A DNA stretch of 64,000 nt from Halictus rubicundus (lineage: Eukaryota; Arthropoda; Insecta; Hymenoptera; Halictidae). The translations under genes were made by a program, and so were the position numbers. The stretch is taken from contig NC_135155.1 of the NCBI RefSeq assembly GCF_050948215.1, forward strand, positions 11,922,001 through 11,986,000. The letters are read 5' to 3'. Numbering within the stretch: position 1 is the stretch's first letter; the number at the start of each line of letters is the position of its first letter. Of the stretch, positions 35,100 through 48,589 are shown piece by piece. The notes beneath the pieces are model-generated. The model searched no databases. It was not told the origin of the DNA and saw only the letters and a list, made by a program, of their open reading frames with translations.

Positions 35100-38000
35100 C
35101 ATTACATTACCCGTGAACAATTTTCATGACGCAAACACACATTTCCATGATAAACCTCATAAAATCCACTACGTGTTCATCGCATTCGAGCAATCCGATA
35201 AACGGCAGCAAGTCACAGCAGATAATGGCGAGCGCACATAATCGACCGAAATCGAATTACTGTACGTGTATTCGAACGATAAATAAAATCGGCGGGCTAA
35301 AACGTAAATTATTTATGAGCGGACGGTAATAGTTTCTCGAAATTTCTCTAGAAAATCGACGCGTTCGGTAATTACACGCCATCAGTCGATCGCTGAAACG
35401 ATCGATTTATGGGAGGACGTTGAACGAAATAAATTCGCCGCTGTCTGGAATGGTGCACGGTCGCGATCCGAGCAGCTGTTGCGCGCATTTCGCGCTATAA
35501 TCGACGCCGGTTTATCTTCGCGCGATAAACGCAATTGTCCCGGTAAATTATGCGAGCCCTGTTAACCAAATCGTAATACGCGTACGCGTGGCTGGCCAAA
35601 ACTCTCGCAGTCGCGAAATAAGCCAATTGGGACGCAAGAAACAAGATCGATGCACATACAACTGCCTCGCTACGAAATTGCATCACCGAATTCCCATTCT
35701 AACCATAAGCGCGGGGATTCGAACGAGATTCAAACGGGATTCCAATTATCTCGATCGCTGTGCGCCTTTTTCTTTCTTCCTGCAACCAATTTGTTACATC
35801 GAATTAATTCTATTTCCGGTCAAGATGTTCACGTATACGCCTTCAAGATAAAAATTTCCAATCGCGTTAAACGTGCTTCAATTTTTAAGACAATTAACAA
35901 CCTGTTTTGCTTCGTTTTAAGAGCGTGCACTTGTGTGCTTGATTATCTGTAAGCTAACATTATTTCTCTGCTTTTTTTCTGAAATTTTATGTAACAACAA
36001 GTGTAAATTATTTTCCTCCTTTACTAGACAAATGACACCTTTTCAACGAGCTTTTAACCCTCCGTATGCTATGCCAGAGTCAATGGTGACCCGTAGCGGT
36101 GGGGATAAGCTCGTCAATATGTACAATTTCGATTCATCCGAAATACGACGAAAGCCGGTCCCGAGCCATCGCCTTGTATCGAAAGATAATTGTAGTGAAA
36201 TATCGGCATAGGCCTACAACTCGACTTCGATTGGCTATATCTCAGCCACCGATGAACAAATTCAACAAATTCGAACTGCGTTCGATTCACCGAAGTCTAC
36301 ACGACAAATCAGCCGTGGTAGGAAAAGTCTGCTCCGGCTGAAAAGCTAGCGAAACCATGCGCCATGCCGCGATGCTAATTTGCGCGAGTTTCGATCGAAC
36401 GTTCCCGGATCATCTCGAAACAGCAGCCGGCCGTTTATCCGACTCGTTAGAAAGTTTCCAGTGCCTTCTGGCCGCTTGTTGTACCAATTTCAATAAACGG
36501 GTCCAACCCTTTCACCGTGGATAAAGTCGTTTGCCGGGGTTCGACGAAGATCAAAGGGCCGGGGGAGTGGGGGTAACGACGCGCGACGGAACGAGACGAT
36601 CCGGGGAAGTTTGAATTTCTATCGGTAAAGGATTCCCGATGTTTCATTAAAATCTGAAAGCCCCGGTTAATAAGGTTCCTCGACGGGTGGGTAACGATTC
36701 TCGTTAGCCGTAAACTCGCGGCGCGGAACCGTTTAGATTTAAGGAGGGTTAAGTAAGTGGTTATTTATGGGGAATCCGCGAAACTCGTCTCCCGACGCCA
36801 CGCCACGCCATGCCACCGACGCGCCGCTTTGGTCCTCGAAATTTCGTTCCCTTTCTAGGAGGATCAACAGCTGGAAGGACGGCAGCAAAATGCTTGATTG
36901 CCGCTATAACTCCAGGCAATTTAGCGCACAAGGCAAAGTCCCGAGGCGGCGAAAGGGCCAACAGCAATTTCATGTTAATATCAACCCCGCCACGGCTGCT
37001 CCAACCTTCACTCGTTGCCTGACGACGCGACGCGACGCGAGACACTGTCGCTCATTTTGTTCGATCGAGGGATCAACGATTCTCCCGAGATTCTCTAAAA
37101 GATTCCCTTTTTTTTTTCATCGTTTGGGGACGATACGATTTTATGCGTCTACTTTCGAACATTCCAGGATCGCTATGGAAAATAAGCCAGTAATTTTTTT
37201 TACGATTAGATTAACGATTTTGTCCTGCTTCGCGGGTATTTGTTATATCTCGGAATTGTTCCTTTGTGCTGTTACCAGTTCGAATAATCCTGAACAATTG
37301 ACTGAGCATCAGAAACCCAGTCAATATTCCTAGTCGAGAAGAGGATCGTTGCGCAATCGTCTATCCGTAGTGTTCAACAAGCGTGATTTTTCGAACCCGG
37401 CCGCGAAAGAACGTTCGCAAAATTGAAACGAGGAGGAAACAGCGGAAACTATACACGAGAAAAACACCGGGTATTTCCCAAATCCGGTGGATAACTGGAA
37501 ATATCCGATATCCGGCCGGCCAGGCAGCGTTTTTTACCGATCGGATCGAACCGGATCGGACCGAATCGAATGCACAGTCGGATATGGTCTGATATCCGAC
37601 GGAATGACGGGCCAATAATTCGACGGTAATTCAACGTCCGCTTAAGATGCGTCTCGAGCTCCGATAACGTAGAAAACTCTTTATGGCTGGTATTAGAACC
37701 GAGCAGACCGTTCGTAAATTCGACGTTGGAATCCTTTAATCGTACTGAATCGAAAGCGTAGTTGCGTCGAGGACTTTCGGAAAATTAATGCTTATCCGTT
37801 GCCGTCTTCATTTTCCAAAGGGGTTCGTCATCACATAAACATATAAGCAACTTATTACTTATTACTCACTTATTACTCAAACATATTCAATTGTTTAGAA
37901 TGATACAGAAATACATACCTCAGTTGTTTTTGGGGTTATGTTTGAATGAAGCGGCGTGAGCTTGGTTATGAGATGATATTTATTTATACTTCTTAGATAA

Positions 38001-38215
38001 AATTGAAGAACAAAGAAAATAAAGTAGCGGTAGAACCATTTCCTCCAATGAAAATAATGTAAAACGGCGAGTATTTTTGATTTAAAACAAAATATATCTT
38101 GCGCGACATACACGCTCAACCACACGACGGGTTCCGACTCTGCCCGACAGTCTACGATTCGCCGGAACGCGCGCTGTTTAAACCGCATATGACGCGGCAA
38201 AGGAATTTAACCTCA
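35100..38215. other. No recognised gene
   Basis: Unique-looking sequence, CpG-rich between about 36300 and 37650. The longest frame (188 codons, plus, 36767-37333) overlaps minus-strand frames and has no domain. Confidence 0.4.
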
Positions 38216-38216
38216 T

Positions 38217-38283
38217 AGAAATATCATATTTCATATTTATTCATATATATATATAATATCATATTTATCATATTTATAATTTA
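38217..38283 (+). repeat. AT-rich ATATTTATCAT-type tandem tract
   Basis: The words ATATCATATTT and TTATCATATTT repeat several times. The next 70 bp includes a block (GTGTCACCTTCAAGAATAAG, about 38313) also present at 62880-62920, a small dispersed repeat. Confidence 0.75.
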
Positions 38284-38299
38284 AGATGTCAGGTCATTT

Positions 38300-39280
38300 T
38301 GGGACACCATTTGTGTCACCTTCAAGAATAAGTAATATAGGTTTCCACTATATCCACTATATGCCAGCGACCTTCCACATTCCATAAAATCAAAGTAATG
38401 TATTTAAGGAAATTACTAAATAACGAATCTTCATGCAAACATTCTCTGCATTAAACGCAACAGCTTGGAATATAATAGAAATGAATTTCTTGCCTTTACG
38501 CGATTGAATAAGTTGATGGTAATACGTCGGTACACTGAAATCCCCTTTCTGTTTCTTCTGTTTCACGTTTTTCACTTGCCCGCTTTTGAACGCATAAAGA
38601 ACCGCAGTCTAGCGATTACCCGGGCATTCGAAAAAATTGTCGCATACTACGGCGAGGCAATTAGGGGTTAATTTGCCGGCGGCAGAGCCGTTCGCTCCGG
38701 GCATTTAAGCATCCGCTGACGTCGCTGGTTCGACCCGGCTGGAAGAAACCGGGGAAATAATTCATCGGATGTTCGCCAGCTCGTGAAGTGTAATGTGGAA
38801 TAATGTTTTACACCGCGGCTGGTCTTGGCCGTGGTAGTGGGTCGGCGGCCCGTGGATGTTGCCTGCAGCCGCAGCGATGAAATGAATTTTCCAGTATCAG
38901 GGCGGGGAGGGGGGGGGGGTAGCCTGCACTTCATCCGTCATGCACTTTTTGCCGTGGCGCGATGGCAATGCGCCAATACACCGACACGACCGCGTTATTA
39001 TCCGCGAGGAGAGATGGTGCGTTAACAACGATACATTAAGGAGGGTACCGCGTCGCATTGCCCGAAATTCTCAATTCAAAATTAATTAGAGCCGCCCGGG
39101 AAACATTCTTCTTTGCTGGAACAGCAATTGCCCCGCTTCTCTCATTATACAGTAAAAGTGCGTATTTACAGTATTGTGTATTTACAGTAAAACTGTGTGA
39201 CTCGAATCCAGTGCAACGAACGTGTCCAAAAGTGTTCAAGGATACCGTGACATTATTTTCAATCGATTACAACTAGTAGA
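38300..39280. other. Mostly unique sequence with a G-run
   Basis: No gene recognised. A solo right end of the GACTGCGGAT family (ATAAAGAACCGCAGTCTAG) lies at about 38596-38614. A run of twelve or so Gs lies at 38904-38920. Confidence 0.45.
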
Positions 39281-40087
39281 AGAAGAAATACATTTTTATT
39301 CAGTTCCTGTTCCTTACAATTGATGACGACAATTTTTATTTTACACGAGGATCCGCAACACACGAGAGTTACCCTTGAGTGATCTTGAATCACCCTCATA
39401 ATAGGTCATTGTATTCGTCCGGAAACAGTCCATTCAAGAAAATATTATTGTCCTTAAGATCTCGAAGAAAATAACCTTGAGACAACCTTTAGCCACACAG
39501 ACTTATGTCCCCCTCCAAATACGATAACTTTCTGGCCAAACATTTTTTGATATCTACCTAAATAGTAAAGTGAGTAGGGGTGGCAGAATGAGATGAGACA
39601 CCCTGTAGAGTCATAGAAAATTAAAGAAAGAAAGATCGTTGAGAAATACGTGATAATTTCAGAGAAATGGCGGAATCCGCGGCGATAGTTGTCTCGCGGA
39701 AACGTCGACAGGCTCTCGCGGATGCCGTAAATGGCATTTTCCTTCGGATGCACTTTTTGCGCCTCGGTTGCTGCACCGGGAAAGGAATCTTCAGATCCGA
39801 GGATCCGAAGAGACGAGGCCGCGATCCACGCGTCGACTTCGATCGTCAACGTCAGCCGTCTCACCACGTAGGCGTCTATTTCCGCGGAATTTCAGCCGTA
39901 TTTCCGCTCCCGGGACTTTCGACGTACCCCGTCAATTGCGTTCATCCGAACTTTCGTATATTCCCAGTCACACATCCTACATCTGTCGTTCAATCTTTCC
40001 AATCCGTTTTCTTTTTTCTCTGTTGCTCGGCAGCCCAATTTGTTCGTGGTCATTGGATTCCGCGTCGACCCGGAAATATTATGCATC

Positions 40088-40225
40088 AACGCTGAGCCTA
40101 CCAAGCGTTAAAAGTATCTTGAAAATGTTGCCTTATAAAAACGTTTTCATTACTTCATTACACATTATTCTCCATAAATGAATGTTTATAATTTCGATAA
40201 TCGTAAAATATAGTCTTATAGACTA
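40088..40225 (+). mobile_element. Fragment of a TTAA-type MITE
   Basis: The blocks GAGCCTACCAAGCGTTAAAA, TTGCCTTATAAAAA, CCATAAATGAATGTTTATAA and TCGTAAAATATA follow the order of the element at 32403-32616. The right end is missing; a CAGTG MITE begins 8 bp further on. Confidence 0.6.
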
Positions 40226-40232
40226 AATAGTA

Positions 40233-40382
40233 CAGTGATTCCTCTATATATGTCGCCAGGGCCTGGATGATAAACGTCGCGGAATTATCCCCACGGTAGT
40301 ATACCCCGCGAGAAGTGTAAACATAACAGGGCTCGGGACGCTGGCAAGACGCGTGTTGTTGACCTATATTGAGAATTCACTG
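40233..40382 (+). mobile_element. CAGTG/TA MITE, copy B (best ends)
   Basis: TA on both sides; left end CAGTGATTCCTCTATATATG and right end TATATTGAGAATTCACTG. The inverted ends are about 22 bp. Interior shared with copies at 22833, 55454 and 62238. At 150 bp it is shorter than the other bounded copies. Confidence 0.88.
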
Positions 40383-40399
40383 TATTTATAATTTTCAAA

Positions 40400-43090
40400 T
40401 TCATTTAACCCCAGATAACTAAATTATCATGCATGGCGATTACGGTGCCAATTAAACCACAGATATAATAACAATCAATCGATCCAAATTTCCTATTCTA
40501 TCTATAACAAATTCTATAACAAATACTGAATCTCAACGTGAGCTAACAACCTACACAAGTGGTTGGTGCGACGCTAAATAATTAATTAAGAAGGAAAAGA
40601 ATATTTCATCTGATAGAGAAGCGGGATACAATTGAACGTATTATCAAAAAAAAAGAGAAAAAAATTCTTTGCCCTGATGGAGTAACAGGAGAATAAAATT
40701 TATTTCAGTTTCAGCATGCACAATCTAATCTGCAAAAATCTAAATTTTCACAAAGGCCTCTTAATTACAAAGGAAGCGGACCCATGACAAAATTTTCCGG
40801 GCTCCAGCCGACTCGCGGACATTCCCTTGTAACGGGTCAAAGTCTCCGAATGGAATTTTCCTTTGTCCGTGCAATTTTTCGAGCACGATGTTTGTGCATC
40901 GGATAAACGTAGGAAAAATATTGTAATAATTTCGAGCTCTTTCATTAACGTTTTTTTACGACATATATATACATATATCCTCCCTCCCGCGATGCCATTT
41001 CAAAGCATAATTCCGGCACAATCAAAATTCTGTGCCCGGGGGAAACGGTGCTGGATCTATTATTTCAGTTTCGTGCATTTTAATATGTTTGTTATTTAAC
41101 TTCGCTTTATTGTTTTTATCGATATTCCGTCGACGTCGACGTCGACACGACGCGACGCGACGCGACGCCGCGTCGCACTGCGCTGTGCCGCTTCGTTCCG
41201 GAAAAAAAGCTTTGTTTCAAGAGGAAAAAATACGAACGATACTGTTACAAGGCTTGTAATTCACAGTTTTTGTTGGGTACCGAGACACTCGCGAGTCTAC
41301 TCCGCCATGATAAAATCCCTGTACTTTTGCTCGTAACGCGAAAACAAGAAAAAAAAAAAAACGATTTTACGAGGACAGTAGGAAAAACTGCGCGAACTCA
41401 ACTAAAGCGGCTCGCTTAACGGCCTTTTTACAAACAATCCTCTATCCCGTGTTTCACTGCGGCCCTATTTACACTCGACTTTAAGATTACACGCGTGTAT
41501 ACACGGGCTCGAAGCAAGGCCTTTGCCCCACGGTGATCTATAAACACAAAACCGGCAAACGAATCCATTTTGTCAGGTGGCCCAGCTAGACAAATTGCCC
41601 GAAACACCGAAATATTTAGGAATTAATTCTGAGGAATTGCGACACGATAGAGAATTTTTCTTCTGCACACTGCGCGCTGCTGTCCTGCAGTATCAACACA
41701 ATTTTTTAGGGATTTGTAGGTAGCTACAAAATGGCGGTGCGCGACGCTATTTGGAACGTCCTTTTTCCCCGAAGCTGGTTTCATTTTGTCGCGAACTAAA
41801 AAAGAGAATAATGAAAAATCGAAATTTGTTTTCAAATATTCCGTAGGTAGAACTTTCAATTTAGTATTGAACCTTGAAAAAAAAAAACGGATTGGAACGA
41901 AATTGTTAAATTGGTAGTAGGAGAAGAAGATATATTTAAGATTTTCTGCTGTTGTTCGAAGTAAAAAATTCCTCTTTATTATTAAAATTCTGGACATACA
42001 TTTTTCCAGACATTAAACTGCAAACGCTCACCGTATTAAGGTAATCAGTTATTCGTCTATTCGGATACAGTTGTCCTCTCGTGCTTCTGTGCCGCAATTA
42101 AAACAGATTGAATTTTTCCAACCCTTCAAACTGCAGGAACGTGGCTCGACGGAATAGTTTTCGCGTTCCGGAAAAGCGTCGCGGAAAAACGACGATAACA
42201 GCACGTTGGTAACATGCATCGCCCGGCTGCATAACTTTTTACGATGACCTGGATGCGCTCAAAGGTCCGCGAGATCGTCTGCAGCTAAAAGTTCGTTACT
42301 TTCTGACAGACGTTGCGAGGCCACCGGGGTTGTAGAGGTCGACTTTGTGCCCGTTAAGTATGATTTTCCTGCTGAAGGCAATTCATAATACTCTCGTACC
42401 GTGTTGCTGGTTCAAAGAGCCGAGCGGATTCACTCGCGGCTAAACGTTATTATTTTTTTTTTTTCTTGGTATTATTATTAACGACAGGCGTTGTTGGTTG
42501 TAAGACGCGCGCGCATCCTCCGGACAAATAATTTGAACACGAAACGGCCATTCGCCGGGATCCGTCTAACGACGCGGTTCCCCGGCTACTTTTCCTGCTT
42601 TATGGAAACACGCCGAACTCATTTGGATTTAACCCAGTTTCGCCGACGGAGATCACGCGGGAATATGCTCTCGCGAACGAACGAAACTACTTCCCTGAAG
42701 AGACCGCCGAAACAGACCCCGCCAAATAATTATATCCTTCGCGCTCGCTGCGAAGAATTTTTTCTACGGAACTTTCCAACGCTCCGCGGTGCCCGAGATT
42801 CGCCATAACGGACCGTCGCGCGTCGCTCCGATGCGAACCCGCCCGAAAACAGCGATGTTCCATTCGTACGGGATTAAATCAACAATTTCGCCCAAAGTTC
42901 ACGACTTCTTACTCAACATTCCCGGGGAAACTAATGTACGTTACTACGCAGTTTTATAATTGCGCTATGTATCATCGTACGAAGTACGAAGAACAAGATA
43001 GGTCGAGTGTACAAGGATTATTACGGATTCTACGGAAGAAACCATCCACCCAGCTCTTGCAATTGGAGCGCAAGAAATTCTTAAAATTGA
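40400..43090. other. No recognised gene
   Basis: Unique-looking sequence. Contains a CGACG-type tandem word at about 41129-41178, poly-A (41350) and poly-T (42453) runs, and frames up to 124 codons without recognisable domains. Confidence 0.45.
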
Positions 43091-43095
43091 CATGT

Positions 43096-43276
43096 GGACT
43101 CTGGATTTTTATGCAAAATAAAAATTGTTTGCATCGATCGGTTTCCTCGTCCAATAATTCTGGAAAGAGGGGGGCCGATACATTGGAGCTCTTACGTTCT
43201 CTTAATCCATCTTTGGCTCCAAAACAATTCAAATTACACCTGCTCATTTTTACCATAAATGCATAACATCCGGCGT
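43096..43276 (-). mobile_element. GACTGCGGAT-family MITE, reverse, degenerate
   Basis: In reverse orientation: GGACTCTGGATTTTTATGC followed by AAAATAAAAATTG at the left, and ATAAATGCATAACATCCGGC at the right, match the family ends. Confidence 0.5.
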
Positions 43277-44167
43277 AAAAATTGACGAATATCCGGTAGA
43301 AATTGAACACTACCGGCCAAAAATTTGAGGTCACTTGCTGATTTTTCGTAAAGATCGAATATACCGAGAAATTGTGAAACGATCCGTCCGTGTATTGTTT
43401 CGTTTTATTCGCACTTTCGTCGAGCATGGGAAGCTTAATCCTCCCGAAGCGTGGCGCTACAACGGTCATAAAACGTTGAAGCGGTGGTCACGGTTCGAGG
43501 GATCGATAAAGGTTTCAATTTAGTCCTCGGAATGCCCTCCGAGTCGTTAAGCGATTCGTCCGCCGGTATTATTTAATGAAGTCGTTTGGGGACTGCCGTT
43601 GTAACTTTATAGCGAAACGGTCTGCGCAAGCGGAGTTCGCCGAGAACGATGATATCGGGCGTGTGCCGTCAGGATGCTAATAAACGTCCTAACGCTCGGC
43701 GGGAGACGGTCCCGCGGGCCGGGGCCCCGGGAACTTTTCGAAATAAGGAAAAATGATAAAACTTCGAAACGTAACGGAGCCGGGGATGCTCGCTACGTTG
43801 CGGGATAGTGTTCACGCGCTAAAAGCCGAGACGTTCTCGTAGTCCCGCGCATTTTACCATATTTCCTACGGCGCGCGCTGCACGGGAACAGCTTTACTGC
43901 GACGGAAGGCTCGCGAAGGGAACGCTTCTTCCGTTAAACATAGCACGTCGGTTATGCCATTCCGGCGGCCGACTGCGAACCGATAGCACAACTCGAACAC
44001 TGTCTATTTCCGCGACGTATCGCAGCCCGATCTTTCAATTATTTAACAAAAAATATTATATATCAATAACGACTCGTTGCCTTATGGCGTTTCTTTGTAA
44101 CCATCGTGCTCCCATAACCTTTTAACCTGTGGCGGCTAACTTCTAATACGGCGAATTTTTGATATAC

Positions 44168-44430
44168 AGTGTGTCCCACGAGCTCTGTGTACTTGAATAT
44201 CTTGGTTATTTCAAACAAGACGAGAAAATGTTGCTTACAGATGTTGTAGGGTTTATGAAACCACATGGTATAAATGATATTCATGCAAGCGGAGGCGTAG
44301 AGAAGATATAGAGGTCACCTTTGTTTTTTTTAAATGGAATGTCCAATTCTTTACGCTCGATTTCGATAGATTGGCGTATTCTGAGTATAAAAGTACTAAA
44401 GTGTATTTGTCCTGAAACTATAATTCTGCT
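44168..44430 (-). mobile_element. Fragment of the DUF4817-type transposon family
   Basis: Starts CAGTGTGTCCCACGAGCTC and reads into a segment shared in reverse with 15830-15960, including GAGGTCACCTTTGTTTTTTT and TGAGTATAAAAGTACTAAAG. It appears to hold the non-coding region outside the inner repeat of that family, and breaks off near 44430. Confidence 0.6.
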
Positions 44431-44511
44431 ATAAAACTGACAATTCCGCGACGTTTATCTTTTCATACCCTCCCGATCTTCGTTCCTATTCATAAATTTT
44501 CGCAAGACAGT

Positions 44512-44700
44512 TTCAACAGTAGGTTTACGGGACCCGTGGAAATGACGATTTCTAATATTTTTAATTTACGGTTACCGTGATTGTGAAGACGTATCCGCGA
44601 GGAATTATTCAACGAATCTATGTCTTTGTGTTTATACTGTTTAAAGAATGGCTAAAATTTTGGATAGATGTATTCTTGTTATTTTTGAACCTAGTGTTGA
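44512..44700 (+). mobile_element. TTAA-type MITE, GGTTTACGG subfamily, degenerate
   Basis: Left CAGTAGGTTTACGGGACCCG and right GAACCTAGTGTTGA are inverted ends; TTAA is decayed to TTCA/TTGA. The block TCTAATATTTTTAATTTACG is shared in reverse with the copies at 10251 and 62429. Confidence 0.6.
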
Positions 44701-44719
44701 TACAGGTCGTCGGGAAATT

Positions 44720-46880
44720 ATCGGCAGCATCTTTTCGCAAACATTTTAAAACATTGCTCACTTGTATTCGAGCCCTCCGGCATTACGTTTGTGTTTTCGA
44801 CGAAACGCAGGCATGTTACGCATTTTATCAGGACTTTCAGCATTGGTACACTCGAAACCAAGTTATTCCGTCGGCCATGAAGTTTATCGTGCGTCCGTTT
44901 CGAATGGTCTCGACCTTTGTTCGAAAAGTTGAAGGCGAGCCCGTCTATAAAACGCAACAGCCACCGGGTTATTTTCACATCGAGTCCTGTCGTTCGTCGA
45001 GGCTTCTTATACGACCGTACATCACGGGTTGGGTCAGTCGTGAACGCACGATAAGACGGTCGCTTCGTCCTCTCGCTGCTCCTGCTCTGCCTCTGCTTTT
45101 AGGTCAGTCGTTCCGAAAGGGCCAGTTCTCGTAAAACGTATCCAAAGTATCAGGATCCTTGAAATCGTCGGTCGCCCCCCGTGAATCTCGAGTGATATAT
45201 TATACCCCGATCGAATTCCTGGAAAATCCGAGGAAACCGGAAAAATCTTGCTGCTCGGTGACCCGGCCGAATTAACTTAGGCGGAAAGTTCATCCCCTTT
45301 TCTCGCGCGCGATAGGTGGTTCTCGTTTAAAAAATTGTCATTTGTCTAATTTTGTTATCCTCTTCCCCATCTTTCACAGGTATAATCACAACGAAAACTC
45401 GAACGGAGCCTGCTAAATACGAATGGTATTTATTTGTTACAAATCCGAGAAAACTTTAACTTCCCTGTTGTTAACATTGAAGCTGCTGCAGATATCCAGT
45501 CAATATAGATTTCTTTTTTCGGTTAGGAAATTTCTAAGATGAAAAAAACTTTAATGTTTGCAAGCTGCGATGAAAATATTTCGTTTCTGCTGGCTGTTTA
45601 AATTTTAGAGTTTTATTCGAACGAAAAGATGCAAATATTTTATATTGCCTCGGGCGGTGGTTTTTGCGGAATGTGTAATTACCACAATGTACAATTGGAA
45701 TTCCATTAACGGGATTAGCAAGTAATTAATTTACTATCCTCCGAGATTTCGCTCGTCGCTCGTTAAAGTTTCCTTTCTCGCTGCGTTCCGTGAAAATCGG
45801 ATGATTAAACCGCCAGCTAGCCCGACAGTCCGTATTACCTTCGCTCGAACGAGAGAGTGGAAACTCAAAATTTGCTGCCCTACGGGAACGTTAAAAATAC
45901 GAACGGGAGAACGAGACGAAAATAGAAGGGGTGGGAGTTGCTGGAAAAATGAGAGGGTGGTTAGTTATGTATGTAGGTGCGGCGCGAGCAAAAAAGGTAC
46001 AGTGCGGTGTAAAAGTTGCTGGAAGATTGTTAGCAACCGTAATCTCTTTCAATTTAATTTTCTTTTCTCCGTTTTTACTGTGCCATTTCAATTAACAAAA
46101 AGTGTATGGAGCTAACGATGTTTTTTTCATCTCGAGAACCACGAGAGAGAGAGAGAGAATGTGAGAGGGAGATAGAGGGATCTAGAGGCACCCTATCGTT
46201 TTGTCCCGGAGTGTACGACAAATATCTGAAATGCTGGTTCGCATCCGCAATACCGATATCCGCTCGAGAAAGCTTTCCACTGTTCCCGAGAGCTTAATTC
46301 GTCGCACGCGACGAGCGTATTAGAGCAAACAATCTTGCCGCGGTGCTTGAAATATGTGTTCCGTTCGCGCCGAACAACTGAATATTTCACGACGGGCTGG
46401 ATGATTAACGCGACACCTTGCCGGATTTCATAGATCCCCGGCGAAAAACCCGTTCTAACACACGGGATCGAATGAAAAACCGAGTTACCGGTTTGCGTGC
46501 GCTATTCTATGTTTTACATATGAACACCTCCTGGTGTGAGCGGCAAACACCTCCGTCCCAATATTAATCCCATCGAGGGTCTGCCCTCTGAAATTGGAAC
46601 GGAGCTGATAGGTTGCGAAATATTGACAAGCCAAGCATTAAACAATAAAGTAGAGGAGACCTGGAATTCTAGAGGTAAAAATATAGAGGAAAATTTAGAA
46701 TATAGTCTGAAACGTTCTGACGTGTGCTTGTTGCCAACTCCAAAAGAAAGTGGACCAACCAGATATGAAAATAGTATAGGATTTAAAAATATTACAGTAT
46801 ATATTTACTCCACTGTTGCGGGATTAGAGATTTGTCGTCATTCGAAACTTCTTAGAGGAAGAAAATTCGTATGTATTGTA
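44720..46880. other. No recognised gene
   Basis: A plus-strand frame of 185 codons (44577-45134) begins inside the MITE at 44512 and shows no known domain. The rest is unique sequence with a short (GA)n near 46141-46160. Confidence 0.4.
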
Positions 46881-46890
46881 TGCCTAGGCT

Positions 46891-47238
46891 GAACTCCACT
46901 TACTGGGACCAAAAATTTTGCACTTTTCTTCATCCAATCCACTAGATCTTCACGAGAAAATGCCAAAAATCGAAGTTTTAATGCGAGGAATTCACCGATT
47001 CGAAAGTTATCTATGTTTAGAGTTGCGCGACTTCATGCGTTTTTGACAGGTAAAGGCGCTCACCCAGCGCTTCCGCTCGCCAAACATCGCGTGACGCCGA
47101 GCACACTTTAAACGCGCATAACTTTTGAACCAGTGAATTCCTCGCATTAAAGCTTCGATTTTTGGCATTATCTCGACCAGATCTGTAGGGTTATATTTAA
47201 AAAAAGTTGAACATTTTTGGTCCCAGAAGGTGAAGTTC
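46891..47238 (+). mobile_element. Fold-back MITE with ~130-bp arms
   Basis: The left arm GAACTCCACTTACTGGGACC, then AAAAATTTT, pairs with a right arm ending TTTTTGGTCCCAGAAGGTGA, then AGTTC. Inside, AAAATGCCAAAAATCGAAGT pairs with GCTTCGATTTTTGGCATTAT, and GCGAGGAATTCAC with GTGAATTCCTCGC. The central part is GC-rich. Non-coding. Confidence 0.85.
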
Positions 47239-47961
47239 TCGTCAACAAAGTAGAATTTCATATCGGTTTAACGGAAATCAATGACAATCATATTTAGTAG
47301 ATACCGTTCGAAATTTACTTTCGTCGGCACACTCATATACCAAGATACCAAAGTACCAAGGAATTTAGGAACTCACCAAATCTTCGTCCGACTATTTATT
47401 CTCAAGGCTTTCCTCGCTGGTAAGTTCAGTGTCGATTTAAGAGCTGAAGATTAACGCGTCCGTTTTATTTATTAATGATATATAGCGAGAGCGTCCGAAC
47501 GTCTACTTATCACGCGAAAAAGGGGAGCACAATGACGAAGGCTCCTTTAAGATATTTACTGTAACAAGCTCGGGGGGCCGCTCTCGCTGGGCCGAACAAA
47601 GACTCGAAAATTATCCGTATCCTCTTCCCTCCCACACTCCCACGCCTCCTCGGCAGCTCCCTTACCAGCTAATTCCACGGTTTTACGACCGCCTGAATTA
47701 TTTGCGCTGTTTCCACTCCGTTGGCCCACCGACAAAGTGTTTTCGGCTCTGTTCGCCTATTCCAGAAGAAACCGCCCTGCCGAGCCGAGCCGAGCCGCGT
47801 GAAACCAAAGATTCCCAGCCCCCTCGTCCTTGTTTCTAAGGATCGTTCAGGGGAGCCCGAACCAACGAGAAATATTCCCAAGGAAACCATCCGGTTCTTT
47901 TTACCACGATTTCCGGCACCAACGTGGCGAAATATTGCGCCTGCAAAATTAATTTATTAGG

Positions 47962-48185
47962 GGGAGCCATAAGTAATCTATTATTTTGAAACCTAAAACA
48001 AACTTTGTAGTAAATTCAAGTTTTTACTTCTTAATTTATTATATAATCTCCGTCAGTATCAAGGACAGTTTGTCATCGCCCCTGCAAATTTTCAATCCCC
48101 CTCCTATAGACATCCAGGGTTCGTGAAGCAAAATATGACTCGAGGTGCCTCCTCAGATCTCGTTGAAATTACTCAGAAAAACAAT
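47962..48185 (-). mobile_element. Mariner end fragment related to 18112-18590
   Basis: The block CATAAGTAATCTATTATTTT, then GAAACCTAAAACAAACTTTG, is the same family as 18112 onward, and GGTTCGTGAAGCAAAATATG recurs in both. About 100 bp of extra sequence (48020-48115) lies between these blocks here and is absent from the other copy. No transposase frame is left. Confidence 0.65.
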
Positions 48186-48589
48186 TTTTTTTAGCAATTT
48201 CCTTTTCTTCAGGTACTGTAAAACGTTCATTTCCTTTTCGCTTGCACTGTAAGGTGCTTTTCTTTAACCGTAATATGCCAACTTAATCCACTTCTTAATA
48301 TTTTTCACTGTGCGCGTGGCCTGAAGCAAGCGGATCAAAAATGACTGCGGCACAGCACTCGGAGGGTTGAAGGAAGTTCGGATCATTTCGGTAATGGCCG
48401 GACGTGCCAAACGAACGGACGTACCGTATCGTTCGGTATTTCCAATTGACCAATCGTATTTACTTCCCACCCGATGCGGCCACCAATTCGAACGTTCGGT
48501 ATTTCACGTTTTCCAAGTGACACGCGGCTCTTTTCTCAATGAAATTAATCATCGAAGTCTGCACACAATTGCCGAATTTTTCAACATGT

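Noticed and set aside
36767..37333. 188-codon plus-strand open frame
   Set aside because: CpG-rich context, overlapping minus-strand frames, and no family resemblance.
42972..43469. 165-codon minus-strand open frame
   Set aside because: It overlaps a degenerate MITE (43096-43276), opposite frames are also open, and no domain is visible.
44577..45134. 185-codon plus-strand open frame
   Set aside because: It starts inside a degenerate TTAA MITE from a non-ATG codon and shows no known motif.
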